A stretch of DNA of 64,000 bases from Viola odorata (taxonomy: Eukaryota; Streptophyta; Magnoliopsida; Malpighiales; Violaceae), in assembly GCA_963691705.1 (NCBI GenBank), contig OY829545.1, forward strand, positions 15,823,569 through 15,887,568, written 5' to 3'. Made by a program: the position numbers and the translations under genes. The notes beneath the pieces were generated by a model. It had not been told where the DNA came from. It made no database searches and saw nothing but the letters and a program-made list of their open reading frames with translations. This document shows, in pieces, positions 23,881-37,000 of the stretch (positions within the stretch are counted from its first letter, which is position 1; each line of letters starts with the position of its first letter).

Positions 23881-24558
23881 GTTAGAGCACAAACCAAGCT
23901 CCATACATTCGTAAGAAGAGGCATAGCCAAACAAGGAATAAGCGAAATGATTGAATAGTGTAACTTGTAAAACCCAAAGTAAGATTTGAATACCCTTTAG
24001 AATTGAAAGAGTAAGGAGTAAGGACGGCTTACCAGTGATGGAGATGGAAGGCATGGAGGACTGGAATCCAATACTCAAAACTGGAAGAAGAAAGAAAAAG
24101 AAGAATAGAAGTAAGAAAAACAGAAATGGAAGCTAGCAATTGATTTTCCAGAAATTAAAGGTAGTCAGTCACTTACCTAGTGTTGGAACGGAGGTGAGAA
24201 GAACAGCGAGGGAGGATACGTCGGGGAGTAGGACTAGATGGTCCCGTAGTGACTGGTGAGGAAACGGCGAGTTAAACAAAACGAGGCGGTGAGGATAATC
24301 GGGGGTAAGGAAGACCGGCGAGAAGGTGTGGAGGAGGAGGAGGAGGAGGAGGGCGGCGACGCTAGAGTGAGGGAGGAGAAGTGTGAAAGTGAAAAAAAAT
24401 CAAAAAATAGGTTATACCCGTTCGGTATTTTGCAGATACCATATCCAATTATACTCGCAATTATAAATGCGGGTATTACCCATACCCAAACCATACTCGG
24501 TCAAAACGGGTATGATTATAGGCGGGTATGCGGATATGAGTACCTATTGTCATCCCTA

Positions 24559-27500
24559 ACCCTAGCTCTCTACCCCTGATCATCTTTTAGCCAACCCTGT
24601 AGTAAATAGCGATCAACCTAGCTATACACATGTACTGACAAATAACTTAGAGTAACCAATCATTCATCCATTCTTCTTTTCTATCATATCAGTAATGCGA
24701 ATTAGGTATGCGAATTAAAATTCTATGTGAGATAAATAAGAAAATAGAAACTAAATATATAAGAGTTACTAATATATGAATCTTTTGAAAAAACTGTGAA
24801 AAACATACAACATTCCAAGTACCGATTAGAGGACTTTTATTTCTCCATTGAATGGTAGAAAAAATAGTCTACGAGATAATTAGTCAGGATTAATATTATT
24901 TATTCAGGTCGAGTCAACCCAATCAGATTAAATAAATTTCTAACTTAATTGCCTCCATTATTGTAATGTTTCATCAAACTACTAATTTTTCTGGGTAAGT
25001 AGACAAGAATTGTCCAAAATAAAATAATTAATTACTAAAAATAAAATCACCTTTTATTTTTAATTTTTAGGATCCGATATGATCTGTGTGCATTGACAGG
25101 GGGAATATTTGAGGTGGTGCAGAGTGGTGATGGAAACACATTATGGCCTTTAGTAGTTTCCAAAAATTGCATTAAATGACTCTACAGTGCTGTGCAAGAG
25201 GAGCTAAGAGGCAGACCACAACCCCATAGCATCCCCACTCTTCCTTTTTTTCCTTTTCTTATTTATTTATCTAACCTGATATCTTGAAGATAGTGAAAGG
25301 TTAAAATTAGAAAATATCTCCAGGCAGACAGATTTATAAAAATACCTTGAAGAAAATAACTTTTTTACTAGAAATTTTAGAAAATTTTATCTAACTGTAA
25401 TTTAGTCCTAAAATTAAATTTACTAAATTTAGCTCCATGGTATTGTATTTTATTTATCATCTTTTTAGTCTACAATTTTGTACAAATTAACCGATCTTAA
25501 ATTAATATCAATATCAAGAAAACTACGGCAGAATCATCTCCTTTTAATTAAAGCTTTAACGTAATCGAATTAAATTAGTCTCATTTCTTAGAAGAGGTAG
25601 AAAGGATATAGCTATGAAAGCCGGAAAGAAAAGAAAAATCCTTAGTTTCTCAGTGGTATCTCTACCCTTTTGACGACTGGAACTATTCCGATCCAGATTG
25701 AAAGAAAAAAGAAAGTACCTTCCACTCTCAGTGTAGTTTTCTTTTAGTTTAATCTCTCTCTTTTTTTGGAAAAAAAGAAAGGAAAGGAAAAATTGACAGT
25801 AACAGTACAGCCATGGAAGATGTTCACGTACGTACCAAAGCAATGCAGAGCTGACAGGGAAGAACGACAGCAGACAAAGGAAAAGGTACCATAAATCATA
25901 TACATATATGCCATAAAATATATAGTTACCACCATCTGTTCGATTCAGAAAGAAGCACCAAAGGGGCTAAGTGCCATAAGTTTTTGACTCCCGGCAAACA
26001 AATAGTAGCTAATTGGATTCTTCTGCCTGGATTCTTATATGTTTCTAATTCCAGCTTTCTTTCAATTAGTAATCATAGTCTAGGATGCCATTTAAACGAC
26101 CAAACAATGGGGAAAATTCTATTTTGGTAATAAATCTTTCTAACTTTCTTAAAAATAAATTCTGGGTAATCTTTTTAATGTGCCATATTTATGTATGTAC
26201 AAGTTGATCCGACACAATGGCCAGTGCTACACTCAATTAATATGATTCCAAACAAAAATATTACATTGGCCCGGTAAAAGTTACTAAAATTTAACCATTA
26301 GAAATTCGAAGTTGAGAATTTAAATCATTATCTTTTATAAAAAAATATTATATTATTAATTACTATTACGATATAATTATATCGTGAATTGAACCAATAA
26401 CCTACGTCATAAAATCAACATATACTAATTAACCAATCAACAATTTAAATCACTACTCGTAAATGAGTGGCTTTTGAAAATTGAAAACACGCTTTTCCAA
26501 TACTATACCTTGGTTGAACACACAAGATTTCATTTTTTTGCTTTTATTTATTACAAATGATCATTTTCACAACTGTATATAATATATATACCCTTTTCTG
26601 GGCTAGTCCTTTGTCAAAATGGTAATAAATACCCCGAATAATTCGTCAAAATTGGTATATGTTGGAAAATGTTAGGCTTTATTTTTATAATTCCTAATGA
26701 CTTATCATAAAAAATGGACAGACAGAAAACTCAGTTATTATAATTCAGCTGTAGGGTATGGGTGGGAAGGAATAGGATGTTAAAAAACAAAATTGTCTAT
26801 CAAATACGGACACTTACTTTTTTTACCGTATTTTCAGCCGAATTTATTTCTCATCCATTAATGATACCAAATAGATACTATTTAGTATAAATACGGGTAA
26901 ATTGACTTTTTTTATATTAATGTGAATGATATTAATAATAAATTGTTAATTATTCTCCACAATTCTAGTAACTTTATATTTATATGTAAAATTTAGAATT
27001 TATTTTTATATAAACGTCGTACATGTTCATGTCTTATAATTTTCAATTTTCTCATATCATGGTATCTGGTGTTTGTATTATGGTTGGTGTTCGTATCAAT
27101 ATTTATGTGATCATAGTAAATTGCACAATTAGTCTTTGTTAACATCCTCCCTACCCATACCCGAAAATGTAATATCATTTGAGTATTGTCGGATCTGTTA
27201 ACTAATAACTAACTAAAGATTACCTAAAGCATGAAGAGGTATATAGCTAAAAACCCCTTTTGTCCAAATTAGTACATCGCCACATGATATTATCCTTGAA
27301 CTTGCCCAAGAGAAACATACATCATTAAAAAGAAAATCCAAAAAAAATTGATAATTTTGAAGGATCACGAGACAGGCTACGTATGCTGCTTACTAATCAC
27401 TCCTCCTGTACATGGTGGTAAAGGGTAGAGGCATGGATGGAGACATTAGTGAAAAAAAGCAAATGCTGTAATTGTCATGAAAGGTGTCAGTATAAAAAAA

Positions 27501-28621
27501 AAACTATAAGCTTATTATTATACCTTGAACCAAAAAGAAAATAATAATAATAAAAAAAATAGGGTATGTCCAAATATACGTAATTTTCAAATTTTTGGGT
27601 ATTTGCTTGAAAATCTAGATCTAGTTGGGGATTGTAAATAATAACTATAGTATGGTGGACATGGTTTTTTTTAGCTAATATACATATATATATATATATA
27701 TATACATGCCCATGCAGTGTATAGTATTATAAAATATATCCTGGGAAAAAATCGTTCAAATTATCTAGTATTCGGTAGCACTGGGTATCAATTATTCGGG
27801 ATTTCAGCGTACAAGATTTAAAAAATGACAAAATTCTTCCTCACAAATTTTAATATAGCTACATGCATATTTAGGATTCGAACATAAAATCTCTGATTAA
27901 ACTAAAATAACCTGTAAATTTATCCATTGTCAAAAATATATATTAATCGGACAAAAATGTCCCATTTAAAGGGTGAATTCTCTAGGTTTGTTGTGGACCT
28001 GTTGGTGCGTGGTGGCCGAAATTTTTTGTTTTATTTTTGTTTTATGGGCAAGGCAAAAGGATAGATATATGTGTGTGAAGATAAATACACTACTGTAACA
28101 TTTGAGGACACAACAAAGTCTGTCAACCTCAAATCATTGATTTTGCTTGTTTTTTCTCTTTTAGTTTCTTTTAAACAAAAGGCAAATAAAGGAAAATTTG
28201 AATTAAATTTTGCTCATACACGCAAACATGCATATTATTAATTAGTTATTGAAATATCAAATTCTTCAATAAACCCAAAAGATGCATAACTATATATAAG
28301 AAAAAACACATATTTCAATCTTCTCCAGCGTCTTTTCTATCTTTTACTCATTCGAGCATGGTAGGGCTCCAACGATGTGGCTATCTCAAATATGATTTTT
28401 TTCATTTCTTTAGACTCAAACCTAAAACCAAAATTAAAGGTATACAAGTCACTTGTTAGTCCACCGCAACGAAAACAGTATCATGTTTTTTTTATAATGT
28501 AAAATACTTCACTTTATTAATAGAAATGTAGCTTATTAATTGTCTTACTGATGACAAGAATATTAGCAATGACTCAAGCTCAGGTTTAGATTACAGCCCG
28601 CCTATCAAATTTAAAAAGTAA
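24559..28621. other. intergenic, AT-rich, no gene seen
   Basis: Begins with the right-hand target-site copy of the hAT-like element. Only short open frames without recognisable similarity occur. Contains a TA microsatellite near 27.7 kb. Confidence 0.5.
27681..27705. repeat. TA dinucleotide microsatellite
   Basis: An almost unbroken run of alternating T and A bases within ACATATATA...TATACATG. Confidence 0.8.
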
Positions 28622-29721
28622 GGGCTTGTTTACTTACGGAAAACAGTTTATGTTTTCTGTTTCTGTTTTTTATAAATATCTCTAATTTTAGAAAACATTA
28701 GAAAACAGGATATGGTGTTTACTTTGTACTAAATGTGAAAATTTTCAGCTTTAGAAAACTTGAAATCGTGTTCACGTAACAACTATTTCTTATTTTTTTG
28801 AAAAACGAAAACTACTAATTTTGTTAAATCAATTTGATTTTAATTAAAAAATCATGCTATCATTTATTTCTTTTTTAGAAGATCAATAAACTAAACGGTA
28901 GCTTATTTTAATTTTGTTAAAGATCAAATATAAGTATGTTAATTCTATTCATATTAAAGATCAAATATAAATATAACAATTACGTTCATGAAAATAAAAT
29001 CCATATAAAATGGTCTTCAATTATTTGTTCATTACGTGAATACTACAAATATGAATATTAAAAACAAACTTAATTTAACTTGTTACTTCTTCATGTTCTA
29101 ATAATATTATAATTAGCCTATAATTGATCTACAATATCTTCTCTAACCGCATTCATTTGTGGTTGTTGGGACATATTCACTTGAATACCTTCTTGCCTCA
29201 CATTAGTTTCGTCCTCATTAAAATTTTGCAGACCTTCTGTATCACATTATGGGAATAGTTGATCAGCTCTATCTTCCATTCGAATAAAGTTGTGTACTGC
29301 ACAACAAGCTAGAGGTATTTGCTTTTGACGACGAAGAGGATAATTTGGAATGGACTTTAAGATTGAAAATCTAGCTTTCAGGACGCCAAAAGCCCTTTCA
29401 ATCACATTTCTCAATGACGAATGCCGATAGTTAAACAATGCATATTTTCTTGTTATCGTTTACCGTCCATGAAAATCATTTAAATGACACCGTTCACCAC
29501 GATAAGGAGCTAAAAAATCAGAAATATTTGGATAACCAGCATCAAAATATGATCAGACATTTAAAAAACCATTAATGTAACAATTAATAAATATTTGGAT
29601 TATTTTCTGAAAATTTTCCATTTTGGAAAAAGCAGTTATATAAACATATTTTTTAAAAATTCTTCAGTTTTTAGAAAATTTGAAGAATTTTCAGAAAATT
29701 CTTCATAACTAAACAGTCTCC
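28622..29721. mobile_element. decayed PIF/Harbinger element
   Basis: Loosely inverted ends (GGGCTTGTTTACTTACGG at left; GGAGACTGTTTAGTTATG as reverse complement at right), followed on both sides by repeated AGAAAAC/TTTTCAGA words. Inside is a minus-strand fragment of a Harbinger DDE transposase. I could not identify a convincing TWA target duplication, so the exact borders are uncertain. At 1.1 kb it is a deletion derivative. Confidence 0.7.
29118..29549 (-). pseudogene. Harbinger transposase fragment (DDE_Tnp_4)
   Basis: The minus-strand translation contains the conserved C-terminal core: YFDAGYPNISDFLAPYRGER, then FNYRHSSLRNVIERAFGVLK, ARFSILKSIPNYPL and CCAVHNFIRMEDRADQLFP, with an acidic tail to a final TAG at 29118. 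Two in-frame stops break it, one just after FHGR near 29459 and one after DQLFP at 29247. The N-terminal half with the first catalytic aspartates is missing. Confidence 0.88.
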
Positions 29722-32382
29722 AAGTGTCTCCCTCTAATTAGATATGGCGGATGTATTTATTCTCAATGTGAAGCCAGAGATGAAAAAAAATATATATAAT
29801 CAAATAAAGAGCTCAAGGCCCAGAACAGGGTCCATGTTATGATCTGATCTATTCAGTCGTAACCCGTTCCAGGCCCAAATAAAAAGCCGCCTCCTCAATT
29901 CGCGAATTTTGCGGTTGGCTTGGCTGGCATGTCACCTTTCATTTTTCAACGATTTAATAACTTAATTTCGTCTCACTAGTAATTTTTTAATTATTTTGTT
30001 TAAAATGTAGTAACATTTCATTCAATTTAAAACAAATTCTCCATTATTGATCCAAAATTAACAATTTTTTATTTAATTAATCCAAATAAAGATGTTGTTG
30101 TTTGTTTTAATTCATTAAGATTTTCTCTCATTTCCTGAGATCTGAACTTCTTCTTTTTTCTAATAATGTCTCCTCAAAAGAAAGAAGAAAAAAATCGTCG
30201 GACTAGATTTTAGTTTTTCCGTTTTTCCAAAAAATAATGAAGGTTGAAGCAGAGAGACTGCATGGGCCGAAGATCAGGTTAGCCTTGCAGTGGGCTTTTC
30301 TTGAGACAAAGATAAGCCCATGCTTTTACCGTCAGAGACAAGAAATTGCTGATCTTATTGGAAATTTGCTGCCACCCAAATGACATTACGCGCTGGAAAT
30401 CATGTTATTCTTGCGGCTAAATTTAGTATGAATATGATTAGTTATTGAAATATGGGTTTAAAGAAGAAGAGAGAGCGAGTGAAGATGGAAATAAAATACT
30501 CTATTTAAAATTTTATTGAAATATGGGTTTCTCAAAACTCCGCAAATAATAAATTCATAGATAAGAACATTTTGAAGCATGACTTGGAATGATAGCAATT
30601 GTGTCTATTTCCCTATATTATCTTTCTTATCCGTTTTTATTTCTAGTTCGATACCCAAAACAAATTGATCGGTCCTTATTCCTTAGTTCTTATCCTTATA
30701 TATCTGATAATGATTGGTTTATTAAAGTAAATGGCATGCTTAATTTGATCTTACGTTTAAAGATTAGTCAAATAAGAACAGCAACTCCTTGTCGATATCC
30801 CCTTTTAAAAAAAGTTAGGCATGCATGCATACAACAATATATTCATTTACTAACGCTTTGAAATACATGTATTCTTTTATGAATAAAAATTATATATGGA
30901 TTCAATTTAATTGTCTTAATTTTCTGAACAGCTTTGAAACCCCACTTCATATTTATTATTTAGCCGCCCATGTCATCATTATTGAACCATAAGGTCCTTA
31001 ATCGACTACGTTATCAAGTCTAGGACTGCACATATGTCACACCTACTTAGAATTCTAGACATTTAGAATTGAAAGGCACCCATTTGGGATTTCTGCTCCC
31101 GGTATAACCAATATAGTGATGAAAATGTTACGGGTACCCACAACAACTTCAATACGCAATCGATACGTTGTGAAAAAAGAAGAAAGAAATTCATAGGATA
31201 TGCGGGCCCACAAAAGCCCTCCGTGTCTAGGCCCATCGTCCGTCCACATGAAAGGGAATTTGGATATATGGATATGTACTATGTAGAGAAATGTTGCGTA
31301 ACGTGGCGGCGTGCTCATCCATTTCTAAGAGAATCAAATAATATCGTATTCTTGTGAAAAATTAATATCATGAGGGGGACATGAGTGCACCAAAAGGTTT
31401 AAAAAAGGACCCAACCATCATAAATTATTTGTTAAATTCATACGTGTAACTAATAAATTCGGCTTAGATCACTAGATGATGATGACGGGCTGCATGCAGA
31501 GAAATAAAAGATTGGTTTGGATTGGGCTTTGACTTTGTTTTAAATTTGTTACGACGCAAACTGACTGACCGCTCCATTGTCATTTGTCCATAGTCCATCA
31601 AAATAGTTGGATGGGAAAGTGTCTTTTTTCCAATACTTAATGTATTAAATATTTATAGGCGAAGATAATAACACTACTAACTTGAATTAAATATGGGTCG
31701 GGTATGATTCAAACCACTCTATATTGTTCAACAAAATAATCGTCTTTGATACCATACACGCCAATGAATCACTGCATTTGAAAATTATATTGTAATTTGT
31801 TAGTAGAAATTCTTCGCTGCAAATTTATTTAATGTATTAATAGAAATCGATACAATAAAAAGAAATTTATTAATTATTTGTTGGTGATAAAATATTTGTA
31901 AATATTTATGAGTAAAAGAAATAAACCGATAATTTCAAGTATAAAATAAATTTCGCAAAGCGCGTTTACTATTCTAATATTATGCATAATTAAATGCTTC
32001 GTGAATTGCGTCTTTCTAAAGCCGTTGAGCTTCTTCTTCTATTCATGGGGATTGAAGAGAATCCAGTTGTTCCGGAGTTTTCAAAGCAACTTTCTAATTG
32101 AGGATTTTTTTAAAGTTTATTTTCTTATGTTTTTACAACATCGGATCGGCTGGTGCAACCGTAAAATTTTGAACCTTATACTTTTTTTAGTATGGTTCTG
32201 ACCCGTTGGATGGGTCTTACTTTATCCTTATCCATTGGGTAATTTAAAAATTTTTAAGCCAAATATAAATAATATCCTTATTCAAAATTAAACACGTTCA
32301 AGTCTATTTGGAATAATTTCCTATCATATTCTGATTTCTCATAAATATAAATAATATAATGGCTAAAACAGTTTACATTATA
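29722..32382. other. intergenic, no gene seen
   Basis: AT-rich. The two longest open frames (30589-30861 plus and 31055-31318 minus) show no similarity I recognise and have no convincing gene context. Confidence 0.45.
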
Positions 32383-32633
32383 CTCTCTTTAGTTATCGTT
32401 TTTTTTTAAAATGGTTGTCCTTATTTAGTTATCGTATTTCAATTTTTAAGATTATTATCTTTCATAATCAATGATAAAATTAACCACTTTTTGCTGAAAA
32501 AATTAAAGGAAATGATTCATAAATTAATGAGGGTAGTTTAGTAAAAAAAATATAATAATTGTAATCTAATAATTGTGTTTGGTTATTATGAAAAATAAAA
32601 AGTGATAATTAAATTTAAAATGGACGGAAAGAG
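32383..32633. mobile_element. Stowaway-like MITE, degenerate
   Basis: 251 bp, ends CTCTCTTTAGTTATC and (reverse complement) CTCTTTCCGTCC, flanked by TA. Terminal similarity is short, so this is less certain than the next copy. Confidence 0.55.
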
Positions 32634-32960
32634 TATTTAGGAGAGAGCAGAATCTAGCTATCCCAAATAAACTTTTCTATTAATGTACGGAAACGTGGCG
32701 TTTCATGATTGGCTGTGAACATGGAGTCAAATGAAGATGCTTGTAGTCAAAGGAAGACCGTCACCGCGTGCACGCTATGGATGCGGCAACTTGACTTATA
32801 TTTCAATCAGCAGGTGAACTACTCTTTTTCTATTGGGTGGTAATAGACACATAGCATAGGTAAAAGAAGAGGAAGGATACGTATTATGGGAATGAAAATC
32901 TGAATTTTTTTTGTTTACAAACACTTTTAACCCATAACTTTTTTCCAAAGGTAAATTATA

Positions 32961-33194
32961 CTCCCTCTGGTTCCAATTAAACATTTTTTACTATTTATGC
33001 ACGCATTTCAAGAAGACCGGATGATTCACTATTTGACCCCGAAAAATTCCGTATTTTTTTCAAACGTACGTGCATACTTAACGTACGTTCGAAAAAAAGT
33101 ACGGAATTTTTCAGGGTCAAATAGTGAGTCATCCAGCTCCTCGAAATACGTGCGCAAATAGTAAACGACGTTTAATTAATGGAACCGGAGGGAG
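32961..33194. mobile_element. Stowaway-type MITE, near-perfect hairpin
   Basis: Ends CTCCCTCTGGTTCC / CTCCCTCCGGTTCC, flanked by TA at 32959-32960 and 33195-33196. Almost all 234 bp pair with themselves (arms include GGATGATTCACTATTTGACC and its inverse), folding around a central TTAACGTACGTT-type palindrome. Confidence 0.88.
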
Positions 33195-34061
33195 TAGTAT
33201 AATTTTACATATGTGATTTCTATTAATAAAATAAGAGTAAAAACTTAACTTATGAAGTAGTAGGCATGGATGGTTTGATAATTTTACTGGTCGATCATTA
33301 TATATAAAATAATCACAAATATGTTGTTATATTTTGTTTTATAGTTGGGTGGTCCGGTGTGTATAAGTCGGGGGAAAAAAGCAATGAAAACAATGAAGCC
33401 CCGCCGGCCTTGATAGCAGGATAAAACAAGGAATTAGAAATTTGGAATTGGTGGAATCTTTGAGATTTGAAATAAAATTGGTCCCCATTTTCTTATTGAG
33501 AACAAAATTGGTCCCCCTCTAGCAAACTCGATCGCCACAATCTACTACGCTACGCTACAGCCAACCCAACCATTCACCAAAAGAGCAAAATATAATTTTA
33601 CTTTTTTATTATTATTAAAGAGCCAAAGTATAGTAAATGCCTATTTGAGTGAAAACTTTTCTTATTTCAAATAAAAACTTTAACATTCTTCGGGAACCTT
33701 TCGAATTGAATTTAAAATAATCGGCGCTAAATATTATGTCGGAATAGCGGGTGGTTTTAATAGGGAAAAAATACAACCCCCACCAGTTCCACAATGCACT
33801 GTTCACTAACTCCTTTTCTTTCAAAAATCTTATAAAAACCAGTTCTTCACCCATCCCCTTTCCCTCCTGCAATTCAACCAAAAACCAACTTACACCCCTC
33901 TTTAAGTCCATCTTTTGTTTCTTCTTCTCAAAAGAATCAAAAGACAGAGTCTTTACACAGAAAACAAAAAAACTAAAGATCCTGTGGCTTTCTTCTGTCT
34001 CTTTATGCAAATCATTAAATTGGGTGTTTGATTTTCTTTTTGTCCTCTCTGTTTTTTCAAA
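33195..34061. other. beta-galactosidase promoter and leader
   Basis: Upstream region of the GH35 gene. It contains a TATA-like box at 33831 and no ORF of interest. The MITE at 32961-33194 marks its upstream edge. Confidence 0.5.
33831..33838 (+). promoter_or_regulatory. candidate TATA box of the beta-galactosidase gene
   Basis: TATAAAAA, 231 bp before the ATG, leaving a plausible ~200-nt pyrimidine-rich 5' UTR. Confidence 0.5.
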
Positions 34062-37000
34062 ATGTCAATGGCAGAGAAGAACAAGATGTTGTTTTTGAAG
34101 TTCTTGTTCATGCTGGTGTTGTCTATATGGATTTGTTCTGTTGGTGCCTCTGTTTCTTATGATCATAAAGCTATTATAGTCAATGGGCACAGGAGGATTC
34201 TAATTTCTGGCTCCATTCACTACCCAAGAAGCACCCCTGAGGTATTTTATCTCCAATGTGCTTCTATGGGTTCTTCTTTTTTGCAATTTCTTGGGTTTTT
34301 AAATTCAGTTTTTTGTAACTAAAACTGGGTTTTACTTTTAATTTTATGATGACTGCAGATGTGGCCTGATCTTATACAAAAGGCTAAAGATGGGGGCGTG
34401 GATGTTATACAAACTTATGTCTTTTGGAATGGACATGAGCCTTCTCCTGGAAATGTAATGTTGCAATTTGTTATCTTTTTTCCAAATTTGGTGAAAATTT
34501 ATTTGTCTTTTTGAAACTCACCTTTTCCTTTATCTTCTTTGGATTCTGAAAAAAATACAGTATTACTTTCAAGATAGGTATGATCTTGTTAAGTTCATCA
34601 AGGTGGTACAGCAAGCAGGCCTTTACGTTCATCTGAGGATTGGCCCCTATGTTTGTGCTGAGTGGAACTTTGGGTAATCATCTTAAAACATTCACTAAAC
34701 AGTTTTAACTTTGGAAAAGAAGGAAAATGTGTTAATTTGCTCTGTTTTTTATGCAGGGGATTTCCTGTTTGGCTAAAGTATGTTCCTGGCATTTCTTTTA
34801 GAACTGACAATGGACCTTTCAAGGTAAGGGACATTGATTTTTCAGTCACTTTGAATACCATTTTCGTTAATTACTTCGCATCTTCCGATTAAAATCGTTA
34901 ATTTTTAACCTGACTTTGATTTTTGATGACTACTATGTAGGCGGCTATGCAAAAGTTCACAGAAAAAATAGTTGGCATGATGAAGGCAGAAAAATTGTTT
35001 GAAACTCAAGGAGGTCCAATTATTCTCTCTCAGGTAGGAAAATTAGTAATCTTATCAGTGTTTTTCATTGATATTATCTTTCCTCAATTGACTCATTAAT
35101 ATTATAGTCAATTAGCAGTTAAATATCAGTCTCCTCCTGTCTTTTTCATCTTAGTTTAGTAATGGTTTCTTTATTTTGTTCGCATTGATCGAGCGTTTTC
35201 GCCTTTTACTGTATAACAGATAGAAAATGAATATGGGCCAGTGGAATGGGAAATTGGCGCGCCCGGTAAGGCTTATACGAAATGGGCAGCTAAAATGGCA
35301 GTGGGTCTCGGCACGGGAGTTCCATGGATCATGTGCAAGCAAGAAGATGCCCCTGATCCTGTGGCAAGTCACTCTTACGATTTTTATTTTATTTTTTGGT
35401 TACTTTTTATGGTGTCATTTTCTTGTAGCATTCTTGATTTTGGTGTGTTTTTTAAGTATGAGACTCTTCCTTTCTTTGTTTTGTGGGGTTATGCTGTCTA
35501 CTTATGTGGCTCTTTAATTGTAGTGTAGATCTTTGTGGTTTTGGGTTTGCTTTCTCTTTACAGTTTACAGGGTCCTTTTTTTGTCTTCTACTCTATATTC
35601 TGTTGTGGGGCTCTGGATTTTGTACTGAGGGAAATGATGACCATGCCAGCTCCTTATCTGATTTTCAAAAATCCGGGTCTCATCTGATTTTGTACTATTA
35701 GATCTTTATTATCGTTTATTGAGAGCTCTATTTTTCTTTCGATGGTTTACAGATAGACACCTGCAATGGATACTACTGTGAAGGCTTCAAACCAAACAAG
35801 GACTACAAACCGAAGATGTGGACAGAAGCCTGGACCGGCTGGTAAGTCGGACAGATGATATAGATACAGACCGAATCCTATTTGATAGTATTTGTTTAAC
35901 ATAGAAGTGAACTTGTGTGTGTCTTGCTTTCAGGTATACCGAATTTGGTGGTGCGGTTCCTCATAGACCGGTAGAAGACTTGGCATTTTCGGTTGCAAGG
36001 TTCATACAAAATGGTGGTTCATATGTAAATTACTACATGGTAAGTTATACCTTAAACTGGGATCAAACCATTTGATAGATGAGATCTGCAATTAAGAAAT
36101 TTCCAGTTTGGTGGGCTCTATTTTTATTGTTTCTTCTTGTTTTGCAGTACCATGGAGGAACAAACTTTGGTCGAACCGCTGGTGGTCCCTTCATTGCCAC
36201 CAGCTATGATTATGACGCCCCTCTTGATGAATTTGGTATGTATTCATAGAGTGGGTAGTGTTAAAGTTGTTTACCCGTCTCAAGCTCACAACAATACACA
36301 TTAAAGCTCCTAAGGGTCCAACTACTCTATATACCATCATCCTGCCTATTTTCACAAATTATCTTTGGAAAGGAAATGAATGCTAATAAATCGATGAGTA
36401 GGAGTGGGATTTTGTAGCCAAATTACTCGTAAGAAACATTTATACGAACAAACATATAGTTTTGCCCTCATCTAAGGAGTATACCTCCTTTTGATAACAG
36501 GACTACCAAAGGAGCCCAAGTGGGGACATTTAAGAGATTTGCATAAAGCCGTCAAGCAATGTGAGCCTGCATTAGTTTCTGTAGATCCTACCGTGACAAC
36601 ACTCGGGAGTAATCAAGAGGTATTGCTCAACTTTGTTTTATATGAAACATACTTGTTTCTGCTTTCTTGTTTGTATTTAGTCTTAATCACAGTAATTCTT
36701 TTTAGGCTCATGTGTTCAAGTCTAAATCGGGTTGCGCTGCATTCCTTGCAAACTACGACACAAAATACTCAGTGAGAGTGGCCTTTGGAAGTGCACACTA
36801 TGACTTGCCACGTTGGTCTGTCAGCATTCTCCCTGATTGCAAGACTGCAGTTTTCAACACTGCAAAGGTACATTCACAGTTCAGGTTTAGTCAGTGGAAG
36901 ACGTCGAGATGAGGCTGGAAATAACCAATTTGACATTGAATGGTACATTCCTGTGCAGGTTGTTGCTCGAAGCTCACAGGTGAAAATGACACCGGTTGGT

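Larger units (their letters stand above)
19072..24558. mobile_element. hAT-like element carrying two captured gene pieces (Pack-type)
   Basis: Left end TAGGGATGGCAAT at 19072; the reverse complement of the right end reads TAGGGATGACAAT from 24558. The flanking 8-mers are accatagc (19064-19071) and accctagc (24559-24566), 7 of 8 identical, fitting hAT. Both subterminal zones are rich in GGGTAT/ATACCC words. No hAT transposase frame was seen in 5.49 kb. The interior instead holds, both on the minus strand, degenerated exons of a UBP12/13-like ubiquitin protease (about 23.1-23.9 kb) and of a plant lipase (about 19.5-22.5 kb), with introns still present, so capture was from genomic DNA. A LINE later inserted into the lipase piece. 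Confidence 0.75.

Noticed and set aside
24234..24494. Short frame with GGA/TCC repeats at the right end of the hAT-like element
   Set aside because: A triplet microsatellite (24331-24351) and subterminal repeats explain it.
30589..30861. 90-codon plus-strand frame with an organelle-protein-like feel
   Set aside because: I could not match it to any plastid or mitochondrial protein with confidence, and no flanking organelle sequence is evident.
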